A stretch of DNA of 64,000 nt, taken from Sphingomonas tagetis. Lineage in GTDB: Bacteria > Pseudomonadota > Alphaproteobacteria > Sphingomonadales > Sphingomonadaceae. This document shows positions 9,543 to 16,908 of the stretch, one piece after another. The notes under the pieces were generated by a model. That model made no database searches. It saw only the letters and a program-made list of their open reading frames with translations, and had not been told where the DNA came from. Position 1 is the first letter of the stretch; the number at the start of each line of letters is the position of its first letter. Position numbers and translations under genes: made by a program. Location of the stretch: NCBI RefSeq assembly GCF_024211275.1, contig NZ_JAMLDX010000016.1:1-64000 (forward strand), written 5' to 3'.

Positions 9543-10189
9543 GAATGCGCTCCCACCATGTCCGAAGTGGCCGCCCGGTGCCCCGCCTTTGCGAGCGTTC
9601 GCCTCAGCCTGCCCATCTCGCCCCGCGCCGGGATGCCGGCCAGCCAGGCGTGGCCGAGCTCGTCGAAGGCTACGTCGAGCCGCCGGTCCGCGTCGGTGGC
9701 CGGTCTGTCGTAGGCCAGCATGCCCGCACCCGCGTCAGTCATCGCGTGGATCCGCTGGTTGTCGCTCCCGCGCATCGCGAGAGTCTGGGGGAGGTCGGAG
9801 CGGAACGGCCCCGTGATCAGCGCATCGATCAGGCCGGGGTGCCGAGCGGTCCAGCCGGCCACGTCCTCCAGCTCCCGTCCCGTGAACACCAGCGTCGATT
9901 TCGTCGAGAGCTCGCGCCAACGGGCAAGGACCGCGGCGAGCGCCTCGGGCTGGTCGAAGGGCTCGCCGCCCGACACCGTCAGGCCCTCCGCCCCGTCCGC
10001 CATCTCCGACATCCGATCCAGCAAGTGTTCGAGCGGCACCGCTCCCACCGCCGGCTCCCAAGTGTCCGCAGATATGCAGCCGGGGCACCGTATCGAGCAC
10101 CCCTGCAGCCACAGCCCGACCCTCCGGCCGGGTCCGAGGGCGGTGACCGGAAAGTGAAGCCGGGAGACGAAGACGGTGGTCACGCTCAT
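9539..10189 (-). CDS. Radical-SAM 4Fe-4S activating-enzyme-like protein
   Basis: This 216-residue protein resembles the small radical-SAM activases of the NrdG/PflA group. Cluster cysteines are C31, C35 and C38 in LQGCSIRCPGC, preceded by the usual N-terminal strand. TVSGGEPFDQP at about 80-90 is the SAM-binding GGEP motif, and VFTGRELED follows. This size usually means activation of a glycyl-radical enzyme, yet no glycyl-radical enzyme is visible in the window. It may instead modify a protein or nucleotide in this system. Start ATG 10189 gives an ATGA overlap with the AAA+ gene upstream. The stop overlaps the helicase start, so it is coupled on both sides. The fold is clear; the substrate is unknown. 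Confidence 0.88.
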   Translation of the reverse strand: MSVTTVFVSRLHFPVTALGPGRRVGLWLQGCSIRCPGCISADTWEPAVGAVPLEHLLDRMSEMADGAEGLTVSGGEPFDQPEALAAVLARWRELSTKSTLVFTGRELEDVAGWTARHPGLIDALITGPFRSDLPQTLAMRGSDNQRIHAMTDAGAGMLAYDRPATDADRRLDVAFDELGHAWLAGIPARGEMGRLRRTLAKAGHRAATSDMVGAHS

Positions 10190-12006
10190 TCCAACACGAG
10201 CGTCGTTACCGCGCCCGTCTCGACGCTGCGGACAGTCGCGGGCGCGTCGGCCTCGCGGTCGAACAGGGCGCGGGCGAGCGGGTTGATCAGGTGCGCCTCG
10301 ATCTGATTGCGTATGCCGCGACCGCCGTTCGACAGATCCGCGGTGCACAGGTGCCGGAGCGCGTCCCAGGCTTCCGCCGACAACGAAACGATGTGACCCG
10401 AAGCCTCGGCGTCGGCCAGAACCGAGCGGACCATCGACGCGAAGATCTCCTCTGCGACCGCCGGACGGATGAAGTCGAAGACGATGACGTTCTCGCCGAA
10501 CCGGTTGAGAATCTCGGGACGGTTGAGGACCAGCTTGAAGTGGTTGCCGATCTCGGTGCGGACGCGTGACCGGACCTCCTCGAAGGGTTGGTCGGGCGTG
10601 ACGTTCGCCTTCCGGCCTCCGTCCGGCGAGGTCGAGTAGATGCCGAGGTTGGACGTGAAGATGATCAGGGCCTCGGAGAAGTAGACCCTGTCGCCGCGAC
10701 CGGACGTCAGCACGCCATCGTCGAGGATCTGCAGGAACTTGTCGAGGATGCGGGGATGCGCCTTCTCAATCTCGTCGAAGAGGACGACGGAGAACGGGCG
10801 CTCGCGCACCGCGTTCGTGAGTTCGCCGCCCGCGTCGTAGCCGACGTAGCCCGGCGGGGCGCCGATGAGCCGCTGATCCGCGTGCTCGGCGCTGAACTCC
10901 GACATGTCGAAGCGGATGTAGGCGCTCTCGTCGCCGAACAGCAGCTCGGTCACGGTCTTTGCGAGTTCGGTCTTGCCGACGCCGGTCGGCCCCGCGAGGA
11001 AAGCGATGCCGCGTGGGCGCCCTCCGCGGCGTCCGCCGCCGATCCCGGTGGCGGCGCGCTTCACGATGTCGAGCATGTGCACGACCGCGTGGTCCTGCCC
11101 GACGACGCGCCGCTTGATTATGTCCGCGCCGTCGCGGATCCTTCCGCGCTCGATCTTGCGCCAGGCGTCCTCCGTCACGCCGACCTTGTAGCGCCGGACC
11201 GCCTCGCCGACGTCCCGGACAGGCACGCCCTCGGTGCGCGCGAGCTGCGCGACCGCGCTCAGGTCGACCAGGAGCATGCCCTCGGTCGCGTCGACCAGGT
11301 CGGCCACAGCCGCGTCGACCACGTCCTGTCCGGCTTCCCGGGCTCCCGGGAAGCCGCGAACCAGCGAAGGCGCGACGGCGCCCCTGGCCGCACGATCGGG
11401 CGGGGCGACCGGGATGTGGCGGAGCCGCGGGTTGTCGATCGTCAGCCAGTCGGGGAGGTCGCCCTCGCGCTCCGCGATCCAGACCACGCAGTTGTAGCGG
11501 GGAGCGCGGCCGGGCCCGGTCGGTCGCGCCTCGGCGGACTGGCTGAGGACGAGCGCGCTTGTGAACAGCGCCTGCTCTTGCGGTGACAGCGCGTCGTTGC
11601 GGACAATCAGGCGCGAGGCGAAGTCGGCGACCAGCGCGATCGGCGGGCCGTCGAGCCCGACCAGCCACTCGAGCGTCTTGCCAAAGAGATCGGTGCCGGC
11701 TGGCGCCCGGCCGTTAGAAGGTGTGAGCCCAAGCCGCGTCAGGACCGCGTCAGCGTCGCCGGTAGACCCGTCGGGTCGCGGAAGGACGCTGAAGCCCGCC
11801 ACTGGATCGTAGCGAGCGACGTCGGCGTAGCCGGCCTCGCAGAGCGTGGCTGCCAGGACGTCGGAGAGCGGGGCCGCAACCGCCGCCCCGCCGACGTCGC
11901 GGATCTGCAGGTCCCGGACGTTGCCGGTCAGCACGAACTGGCTCTTCAGTGGCAGGAAGCGGGTCAGGTCGCGGACCCAGCGCGGCCGCACGTCATCTTC
12001 CGTCAA
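10186..12006 (-). CDS. ClpB/ClpA-type AAA+ ATPase
   Basis: This is the first gene of the four-gene operon, about 606 residues. The N-terminal half (about 1-270) looks like a degenerate P-loop-fold domain without a clear Walker A. It contains QFVLTGNVRDL, a form seen at the start of some AAA proteins that pair one inactive and one active domain. The C-terminal half is a Clp D2-type module: Walker A GPTGVGKTE near 340, pore loop GYVGY, Walker B LFDEIEKAHP near 407, sensor TSNLG, arginine finger in EILNRFGE, and GGRGIRN near sensor 2. It probably remodels or unfolds a protein partner. No ClpP-docking loop is evident. TTG at 12006 follows a GGGGGG stretch; GTG at 12060 and ATG at 12057 are in-frame alternatives, so the start is uncertain. 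Confidence 0.88.
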   Translation of the reverse strand: MTEDDVRPRWVRDLTRFLPLKSQFVLTGNVRDLQIRDVGGAAVAAPLSDVLAATLCEAGYADVARYDPVAGFSVLPRPDGSTGDADAVLTRLGLTPSNGRAPAGTDLFGKTLEWLVGLDGPPIALVADFASRLIVRNDALSPQEQALFTSALVLSQSAEARPTGPGRAPRYNCVVWIAEREGDLPDWLTIDNPRLRHIPVAPPDRAARGAVAPSLVRGFPGAREAGQDVVDAAVADLVDATEGMLLVDLSAVAQLARTEGVPVRDVGEAVRRYKVGVTEDAWRKIERGRIRDGADIIKRRVVGQDHAVVHMLDIVKRAATGIGGGRRGGRPRGIAFLAGPTGVGKTELAKTVTELLFGDESAYIRFDMSEFSAEHADQRLIGAPPGYVGYDAGGELTNAVRERPFSVVLFDEIEKAHPRILDKFLQILDDGVLTSGRGDRVYFSEALIIFTSNLGIYSTSPDGGRKANVTPDQPFEEVRSRVRTEIGNHFKLVLNRPEILNRFGENVIVFDFIRPAVAEEIFASMVRSVLADAEASGHIVSLSAEAWDALRHLCTADLSNGGRGIRNQIEAHLINPLARALFDREADAPATVRSVETGAVTTLVLE

Positions 12007-12181
12007 CTTCGCGATCCCCCCGCTGAGACGACTCCCTTCTTTCCAGGTGCGTCGCATCACAGACTATCGGTTCGGCCGCTTATTTCAATCCGCTCAGCGA
12101 CTTGTTACCCTATCCGGGACACTTGGGCAGTCTGTGCTGAAAGGTCGGCGGGGAACAACGGCCTCGGGGGGAGGTATCGCA
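12007..12181. promoter_or_regulatory. Divergent intergenic region of the AAA+/helicase operon
   Basis: This 175-base region separates the leftward four-gene operon from the rightward SH3-protein gene, so it must hold promoters for both unless the AAA+ gene starts further upstream. It is less GC-rich than its flanks. I could not pick a -35/-10 pair with confidence. GGGGGGAGGT just before the TTG at 12182 is a clear ribosome-binding site. Confidence 0.5.
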
Positions 12182-12883
12182 TTGAGGAAGCCCGTCAGGA
12201 TCGATCGGGGAACCGTTCGCCAGCCGACGTCAGCGCGGCCGGGCGCAGCACCGGCGGGAACCGCAAGGCCCGCGCAGCAGAACTCGGCGCTGGGACAGGG
12301 CTGCGGCGTGGTGCTCGCCATCCTCCTCGGCCTCTTCCTGATCGGGAAGTGCTCGTCGGACCGAACTGAGACTCCGGCCAATTCTACCGAGGCTGCGGTA
12401 TCGTCGCCAGCCTATGTCGCCGCCCGCAGCCTGAACTGTCGTCGCGAACCGGACTCATCGTCGGCCGTATCCGAGGGACTGAGCCGCGACGAGCAGGTCA
12501 CCGTCGCCGAGCGCCGGGGCGATTGGGCGCGGTTGAGCCGCGCCGGCGGCGACTGCTGGGTGTCCAGCTCGTTCCTGGTGGATGCGCCGGGCGGCGGGGC
12601 GGCGGTGGAGGCATCCACGCCGTCGGGCGCGCGCGGACTCATGTCGCAAGGCACCGCCTCGACGGCCGTGGCCGCCGGAGCGGGCTACGTGGCCGGGAAG
12701 GCGGTCAGGTCCAGCCGCAGCCACGCCGGGCCTAGGCGGCGAGGCGCGTCACGCGGGCGGCGTGGGTCTGGCGGGGGGTTCCAGGGATCAGGCTGCCCAT
12801 GCTCGGGCTCGCAAGTCTGCATCGGACCGCGAGGTGGCCGCTACTGCATCACCAGCGGGGGGAATAAGCGGTATGGGGTGTAA
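12182..12883 (+). CDS. Membrane-anchored SH3-domain protein with basic C-terminal motif
   Basis: This is a protein of 233 residues. A proline/alanine-rich N-terminus is followed by one membrane segment (GVVLAILLGLFLI, about 42-55). A bacterial SH3 domain follows (about 75-135: ARSLNCRREPDSSS, EQVTVAERRGDWARL, CWVSSSFL). The C-terminus ends in GPRGGRYCITSGGNKRYG, which resembles the short basic GPRGG-Y motif (PBCV basic adaptor type) often found beside nucleases, preceded by CPCSGSQVC. The start is TTG 12182, seven bases after GGGGGAGGT. The frame is open further upstream, but that part overlaps the AAA+ gene antisense and is not used. The SH3 fold suggests cell-wall or protein binding. Its divergent position next to the four-gene operon makes a shared role possible. 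Confidence 0.75.
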   Translation: MRKPVRIDRGTVRQPTSARPGAAPAGTARPAQQNSALGQGCGVVLAILLGLFLIGKCSSDRTETPANSTEAAVSSPAYVAARSLNCRREPDSSSAVSEGLSRDEQVTVAERRGDWARLSRAGGDCWVSSSFLVDAPGGGAAVEASTPSGARGLMSQGTASTAVAAGAGYVAGKAVRSSRSHAGPRRRGASRGRRGSGGGFQGSGCPCSGSQVCIGPRGGRYCITSGGNKRYGV

Positions 12884-12928
12884 AAGAAAACACTCCCGCC
12901 GGCTCCTCATCGGCAACCAGGCGGCCGT

Positions 12929-13318
12929 GTGAAGCTGACCACGGAGCAGCAGCGCGTGCTGGTATCGATCGTCGAAGGTGCTGGGACCACGCAGCGGTTC
13001 GGCCGCTGGGCACGCACGACCTACGACGCGCTCAAGCGTCGCGGCCTCATCACGACGACCAAGCTGGACGCGCCGGCCGACTGCTATGCGTTGTGGCGCG
13101 TCGACCTCACTCCCCGTGGCCGGACGGAGCGGGCGGCGCTGATCGGCACGGTCGAGCCGTTTCCATTCCCCAGCTACCCCCGGCGCTCGGCGGGGGACAC
13201 ATGCTGGCACGATCCGCGCTATCCCGTCGGCGAATGGCGATGTCCCCTGAAGAGGGGTCACGCGGATCTCCACCGCTACGTCCCGGTCGGCCTGATAGAT
13301 CTAGAGCGCTCGGGCTGA
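12929..13318 (+). CDS. Hypothetical protein, winged-helix-like, 129 aa
   Basis: The first half (residues about 1-70) has the helix-helix-strand rhythm of a winged helix: LTTEQQRVLVSIVEG, TYDALKRRGLITTT, then LTPRGRTE, as in small PadR/MarR-like proteins. The second half has two cysteines (DTCWHD and WRCPLKRGH) with histidines, perhaps a small metal site. The start is GTG at 12929 with GGCGG upstream. It lies 45 bases after the SH3 gene and on the same strand, so co-transcription is likely. The function is unknown; regulator is a guess from shape only. Confidence 0.6.
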   Translation: MKLTTEQQRVLVSIVEGAGTTQRFGRWARTTYDALKRRGLITTTKLDAPADCYALWRVDLTPRGRTERAALIGTVEPFPFPSYPRRSAGDTCWHDPRYPVGEWRCPLKRGHADLHRYVPVGLIDLERSG

Positions 13319-13393
13319 TGGCCGACCGGGGGAATGGCTCAGGCTCGGTCCCGGTCGACTATTATCCTATTCCGCTAAGCCGCCCAGCGCGGG

Positions 13394-13678
13394 TCAGAGC
13401 TCAGCGTAGGTCACTACGAACCGGGAGTCCCCGCGCCGGTATCCTGGCCGCGCATCGTGGAAGTTTTCGTCCATCAGATGGAGCATTTCGATCTCGTCAC
13501 ACCTGAAAAGCCGGAACTCCTGCCCGCTACCGCCGGAAAGCTGCCAGCCGCAGAGCGCGTCGGCGCCGTTCGCCTGCCGCCCATAGGTGTGGGGCTCGAC
13601 GGTGCGAACCGCGCCCTTGTAGCCGAACCGGATCAACCTCCGTTCCGCAATTGCCTTGCTGATCAGCATGTTCATCAT
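13394..13678 (-). CDS. Stand-alone WYL-domain-like protein, 94 aa
   Basis: The sequence reads as a single WYL-type domain: ISKAIAERRLIRFGYKG at the N-terminus, VEPHTYGRQ, then GWQLSG and FRLFRCDEIEMLHLMDENF. WYL domains bind ligands, often nucleotides or nucleic-acid ends, and regulate defence genes. Here no DNA-binding HTH is attached, unlike most WYL regulators. Two ATG codons stand at 13678 and 13675; the first is used. It is divergent from the OLD nuclease gene with only 35 bases between, so it may share a promoter region with that gene. The domain call is good; the role is inferred. Confidence 0.72.
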   Translation of the reverse strand: MMNMLISKAIAERRLIRFGYKGAVRTVEPHTYGRQANGADALCGWQLSGGSGQEFRLFRCDEIEMLHLMDENFHDARPGYRRGDSRFVVTYAEL

Positions 13679-13713
13679 GCACGATCATAGGGGTCAGGGG
13701 GAATTTCCGATAG

Positions 13714-15723
13714 ATGCAGCTGGTCCACGCCCGAATACGCAACTTCCGTTCCCTGCGCGACGTCTCCGTCGAGTTCGGTCCCCACACGGCGCTGATCGGC
13801 AGCAATGGCGCGGGCAAATCGAGCATCCTGAAGGCGGTCGAGCGGTTCTACTCCACCGCAAGGCATCTCGATGCCGACGACTTCTTCGGACGCGACCAGT
13901 CGCAGCCAGTTGAGATCGAACTCACGTTCGGCGATCTCAGCGCGCAGGAGTTGGAGACGTTCGAGAGCAGGGTGCGCGACGGAAGGCTCGTCGTCACTCG
14001 CGTTTTCGACGACACCGCGTCCAGCGGCCGCTACTACGGGTCGGTCCTCCAGAACGCCGACTTCGTTGAGATCCGCGCGCAGACCACGGCGACCGCCAAG
14101 CGAGCCGCCTACAGGTCGCTGAAGGAATCGAACGCCGCCTACGCCGATCTGCCGAACGCGACTAGCGCCCCGCAGGTCGACGAGCACCTGCTGGCCTGGG
14201 AGGCGCAGAACGGCGCGCAGCTCACGCTCCAGCGCGACGATGGTCAGTTCTTCGGCTTCCAGAACGCCAGCCGGGGCGCGTTGCAGCGTCACACCGCCTT
14301 CGTCTTCATCCCCGCAGTCCGCGAGGCCTCCGCCGACGCCGCAGACGGCAAGGGCAGCGCGATCGGTCGCCTGCTCGAATTGATCGTGCGGGGCGCGATC
14401 CTCCAGCGCGCGGACGTGCAGGCCTTCAGGGCGGAGATGTCGGAGCGGTATCAGGAACTGGTCGCGCCCGAGAACATGCCGGAGCTCGGCGTCCTCGCCG
14501 ACCGGCTCACGGTCGACCTGAAAGGCCTCTACCGCGACGCCGCGGTCGGCCTCGCGTGGCGAGAGGTCGCCGAGTTCCCCGTCCCGCTGCCCGTCGCCGA
14601 CGTCCTGCTCAGCGACGATGGCTTCGGTGGACCGGTGGACAGGCAGGGCCACGGCCTACAGCGCGCCTTCATCTTCACGCTGCTGCAATATCTCGCGAGG
14701 TCGTCAGGGGAGGTGACCGAGCAACCTGCCGAAGGGGACGGCGGGGCCGAACCCGCACCCGCGCCGGCGCCCAACCTGATCCTCGCGATCGAGGAGCCCG
14801 AACTCTACCAGCATCCGACCAAACAACGGCACTTCGCGGAGGTCCTCCGCAGCCTCAGCGGCGGTGCGCTCCCCGGCGTGGAAGGCGTGACGCAGGTCGC
14901 CTTCGCCTGCCACTCGCCGATGTTCGTGTCGCTGGGCCGGGCGGACGAGATCCGGCTGGTCCGCCGGACGGACTGCGAGGACACCGAGTTCAAGCAGTGC
15001 GAGCTCAGAGCGCTGAATCTCACGGAGGTGGCGCAGTCCCTTGAAAATGGCTGGGGCCATCCGGCGGGCACCTTCTCGGCCGCGACCCTGGTGCCGCGCC
15101 TCCACATCCTGGGCACCGAGCTGGCGGAGGGCTTCTTCGCCAACGGCGTGGTGCTGGTCGAGGGCCGCAGCGACAAGGCGGCCCTGTCTGCCGTCGCCCG
15201 GCTCATGGGCCGCAGCTTCGAAGCGGCCGGGATCGCGCTGCTGTCGGCGGAGGGCAAGGAGAACCTCGACCGGCCGCTCGTGATATTCCGTTCGCTTGGC
15301 ATCCCCACCTATGTCGTGTGGGACTGCGACGCCGGGACGAACAACGCCAAGCCCCAGACCGACCTCGCGCTGGCCAGGCTGTGCCGACCAGGCGCGAATG
15401 GACTGGCGCAGCCGGCCGGCACCCGGATCGAGGACTGCTACGCCCACTTCGAGGTAAACCTCGAGCGCACCTTGAGGGACGAGGTCGGGAACGGGCGGCA
15501 CGCGGCCTGCCTTGCCGCAGCGTGCGAGCCCTTCGGGATCACCCCGTCGAGGGACACGCAGAAAATTCCTGAGGTCGTCTACCGGATGATGGCGACCGCG
15601 CAGGCAGACGGGGCAGAGTTCCCGACGCTGAGCGCCATGGTGGACGCCATCTGGCTGCACATCCTGGGTGAAGGGCCTCAGGCGGCGGCGGCCGGAGTCG
15701 CCGGAGCGGCGCAGCCAGCATGA
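13714..15723 (+). CDS. OLD-family ATP-dependent nuclease (ATPase + TOPRIM)
   Basis: This 669-residue protein has an ABC-type ATPase and a C-terminal TOPRIM nuclease. Walker A is GSNGAGKSS at 29-37, Walker B is LILAIEEPELYQHP near 355-368, and FACHSPMFV is the D/H-loop region. TOPRIM has VLVEGRSDK (catalytic Glu) near 480 and WDCD (DxD) near 537. OLD proteins cut DNA and act in phage exclusion (P2 Old) or Gabija (GajA). No UvrD-type GajB follows, so this is an OLD without the Gabija partner. The start is ATG 13714. About 55 bases separate it from the Mre11-like gene, so one transcript is plausible. Confidence 0.92.
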   Translation: MQLVHARIRNFRSLRDVSVEFGPHTALIGSNGAGKSSILKAVERFYSTARHLDADDFFGRDQSQPVEIELTFGDLSAQELETFESRVRDGRLVVTRVFDDTASSGRYYGSVLQNADFVEIRAQTTATAKRAAYRSLKESNAAYADLPNATSAPQVDEHLLAWEAQNGAQLTLQRDDGQFFGFQNASRGALQRHTAFVFIPAVREASADAADGKGSAIGRLLELIVRGAILQRADVQAFRAEMSERYQELVAPENMPELGVLADRLTVDLKGLYRDAAVGLAWREVAEFPVPLPVADVLLSDDGFGGPVDRQGHGLQRAFIFTLLQYLARSSGEVTEQPAEGDGGAEPAPAPAPNLILAIEEPELYQHPTKQRHFAEVLRSLSGGALPGVEGVTQVAFACHSPMFVSLGRADEIRLVRRTDCEDTEFKQCELRALNLTEVAQSLENGWGHPAGTFSAATLVPRLHILGTELAEGFFANGVVLVEGRSDKAALSAVARLMGRSFEAAGIALLSAEGKENLDRPLVIFRSLGIPTYVVWDCDAGTNNAKPQTDLALARLCRPGANGLAQPAGTRIEDCYAHFEVNLERTLRDEVGNGRHAACLAAACEPFGITPSRDTQKIPEVVYRMMATAQADGAEFPTLSAMVDAIWLHILGEGPQAAAAGVAGAAQPA

Positions 15724-15780
15724 GCCGCCAACGTTCGATCAGGGTCGCGGAGGCAACGTGATCCAAACTAGGAGTCCGCA

Positions 15781-16908
15781 GTGGCGAAGATGAAGTTCAT
15801 CCACTCTGCCGACTGGCAGCTCGGCAAGCCGTTCGGGCGGTTTCCGACGGAGGTCTCGGCCGCGCTTTCCGAGGCCCGGCTCGACGCGATCGACCGGCTC
15901 GCAGCCGTGGCGGCCGAGCGGGGTGCGTCGCACGTCGTCGTCGCGGGCGACGTGTTCGACAACGTCGATCCCGGCGACCGCGTCGTCCTTCAGGCGCTCT
16001 CTCGCATGGAGCGGGCGGACGCCACCTGGTGGCTTATGCCGGGCAACCACGACCATGCCCGGCCGGGAGGGCTCTGGAGCCGTGTGCGACGCCTCGCACC
16101 CGGCAAGATCCGCATCGTGGACACCCCGCAAGCCGTCGAGATGGAGGAGGGCGCTTGGCTTCTCCCGGCCCCCCTAGAACACCGCAAGACGGCCTCAGAC
16201 CCCACTGCGTCGATGGTAGACATGGCGACGCCGCCGGGCGCGCTCCGCATCGGCCTCGCACATGGCTCCATCACCGAGTTCGGTTCCGTCGGCGAGAGCT
16301 CCAACCTGATCCCGCCGGACCGCGCGCGTTCGGCGGGGCTGGACTACCTGGCGCTGGGCGACTGGCACGGCCACCTGCCGGTCGGCGACCGCACGGCCTA
16401 CAGCGGAACGCCGGAGGTTGACCGCTTCGGGCGCGACGAGCCTGGCGGATGCATCGCCGTCGAGGCGCGGCAGGGCGACATTCCCGCGATGGAACGAGTG
16501 CAGTCGGGCCGCTACCGCTGGCTCTCGCGCCGCTGGGAGGTCTCAGGACCCGGCGACCTGCAACGGGAGCTGGACGCACTGCGTGAGCAGGCGCGCCTCG
16601 CGGACGTTCTTCTGGACCTGAAGATCGCGGGCGTCGCGAGCCTGTCGGACCGGGTGGCGGTCGTATCCGAACTGGAAGACAGGGTCGCGCACGAGCTTCG
16701 CCACCTCGACATCGACTCCGGCGGACTGATCGCCCGACCGACCCCGGAGGACGTGGCCCGGATCGACGTGCAGGGCGCGCTCGCGGGCGCGGCCGCCACA
16801 CTCCAGGCGAGCGCCGAAGGCGGCGGGTCCGAAGCACCGATGGCGGCGGCGGCGCTGGAGCGCCTCTATGTCGAGGTCATGCGCCACGGCGCGGAGGCAA
16901 CTGCATGA
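15781..16908 (+). CDS. Mre11/SbcD-type DNA repair exonuclease
   Basis: This is a calcineurin-like DNA nuclease of 375 residues, the nuclease half of an Mre11-Rad50-type pair. Motifs in order: HSADWQLG (D11), GDVFDN, GNHDH, AHGSITEF, and LGDWHGH with its two histidines. The first motif carries Gln at residue 13, where SbcD and Mre11 have a metal-binding His. This appears to be a subfamily feature rather than a mutation, but it is worth checking. The C-terminal third is helical and would bind the ATPase partner. The start is GTG 15781, six bases after AGGAG; an internal ATG at 15790 lacks good spacing. Its stop overlaps the ATPase gene as ATGA. Confidence 0.9.
   Translation: MAKMKFIHSADWQLGKPFGRFPTEVSAALSEARLDAIDRLAAVAAERGASHVVVAGDVFDNVDPGDRVVLQALSRMERADATWWLMPGNHDHARPGGLWSRVRRLAPGKIRIVDTPQAVEMEEGAWLLPAPLEHRKTASDPTASMVDMATPPGALRIGLAHGSITEFGSVGESSNLIPPDRARSAGLDYLALGDWHGHLPVGDRTAYSGTPEVDRFGRDEPGGCIAVEARQGDIPAMERVQSGRYRWLSRRWEVSGPGDLQRELDALREQARLADVLLDLKIAGVASLSDRVAVVSELEDRVAHELRHLDIDSGGLIARPTPEDVARIDVQGALAGAAATLQASAEGGGSEAPMAAAALERLYVEVMRHGAEATA

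Noticed and set aside
13714..15723. Gabija system
   Set aside because: The OLD protein matches GajA in type, but no UvrD-like GajB gene follows. The next gene is an Mre11-type nuclease.
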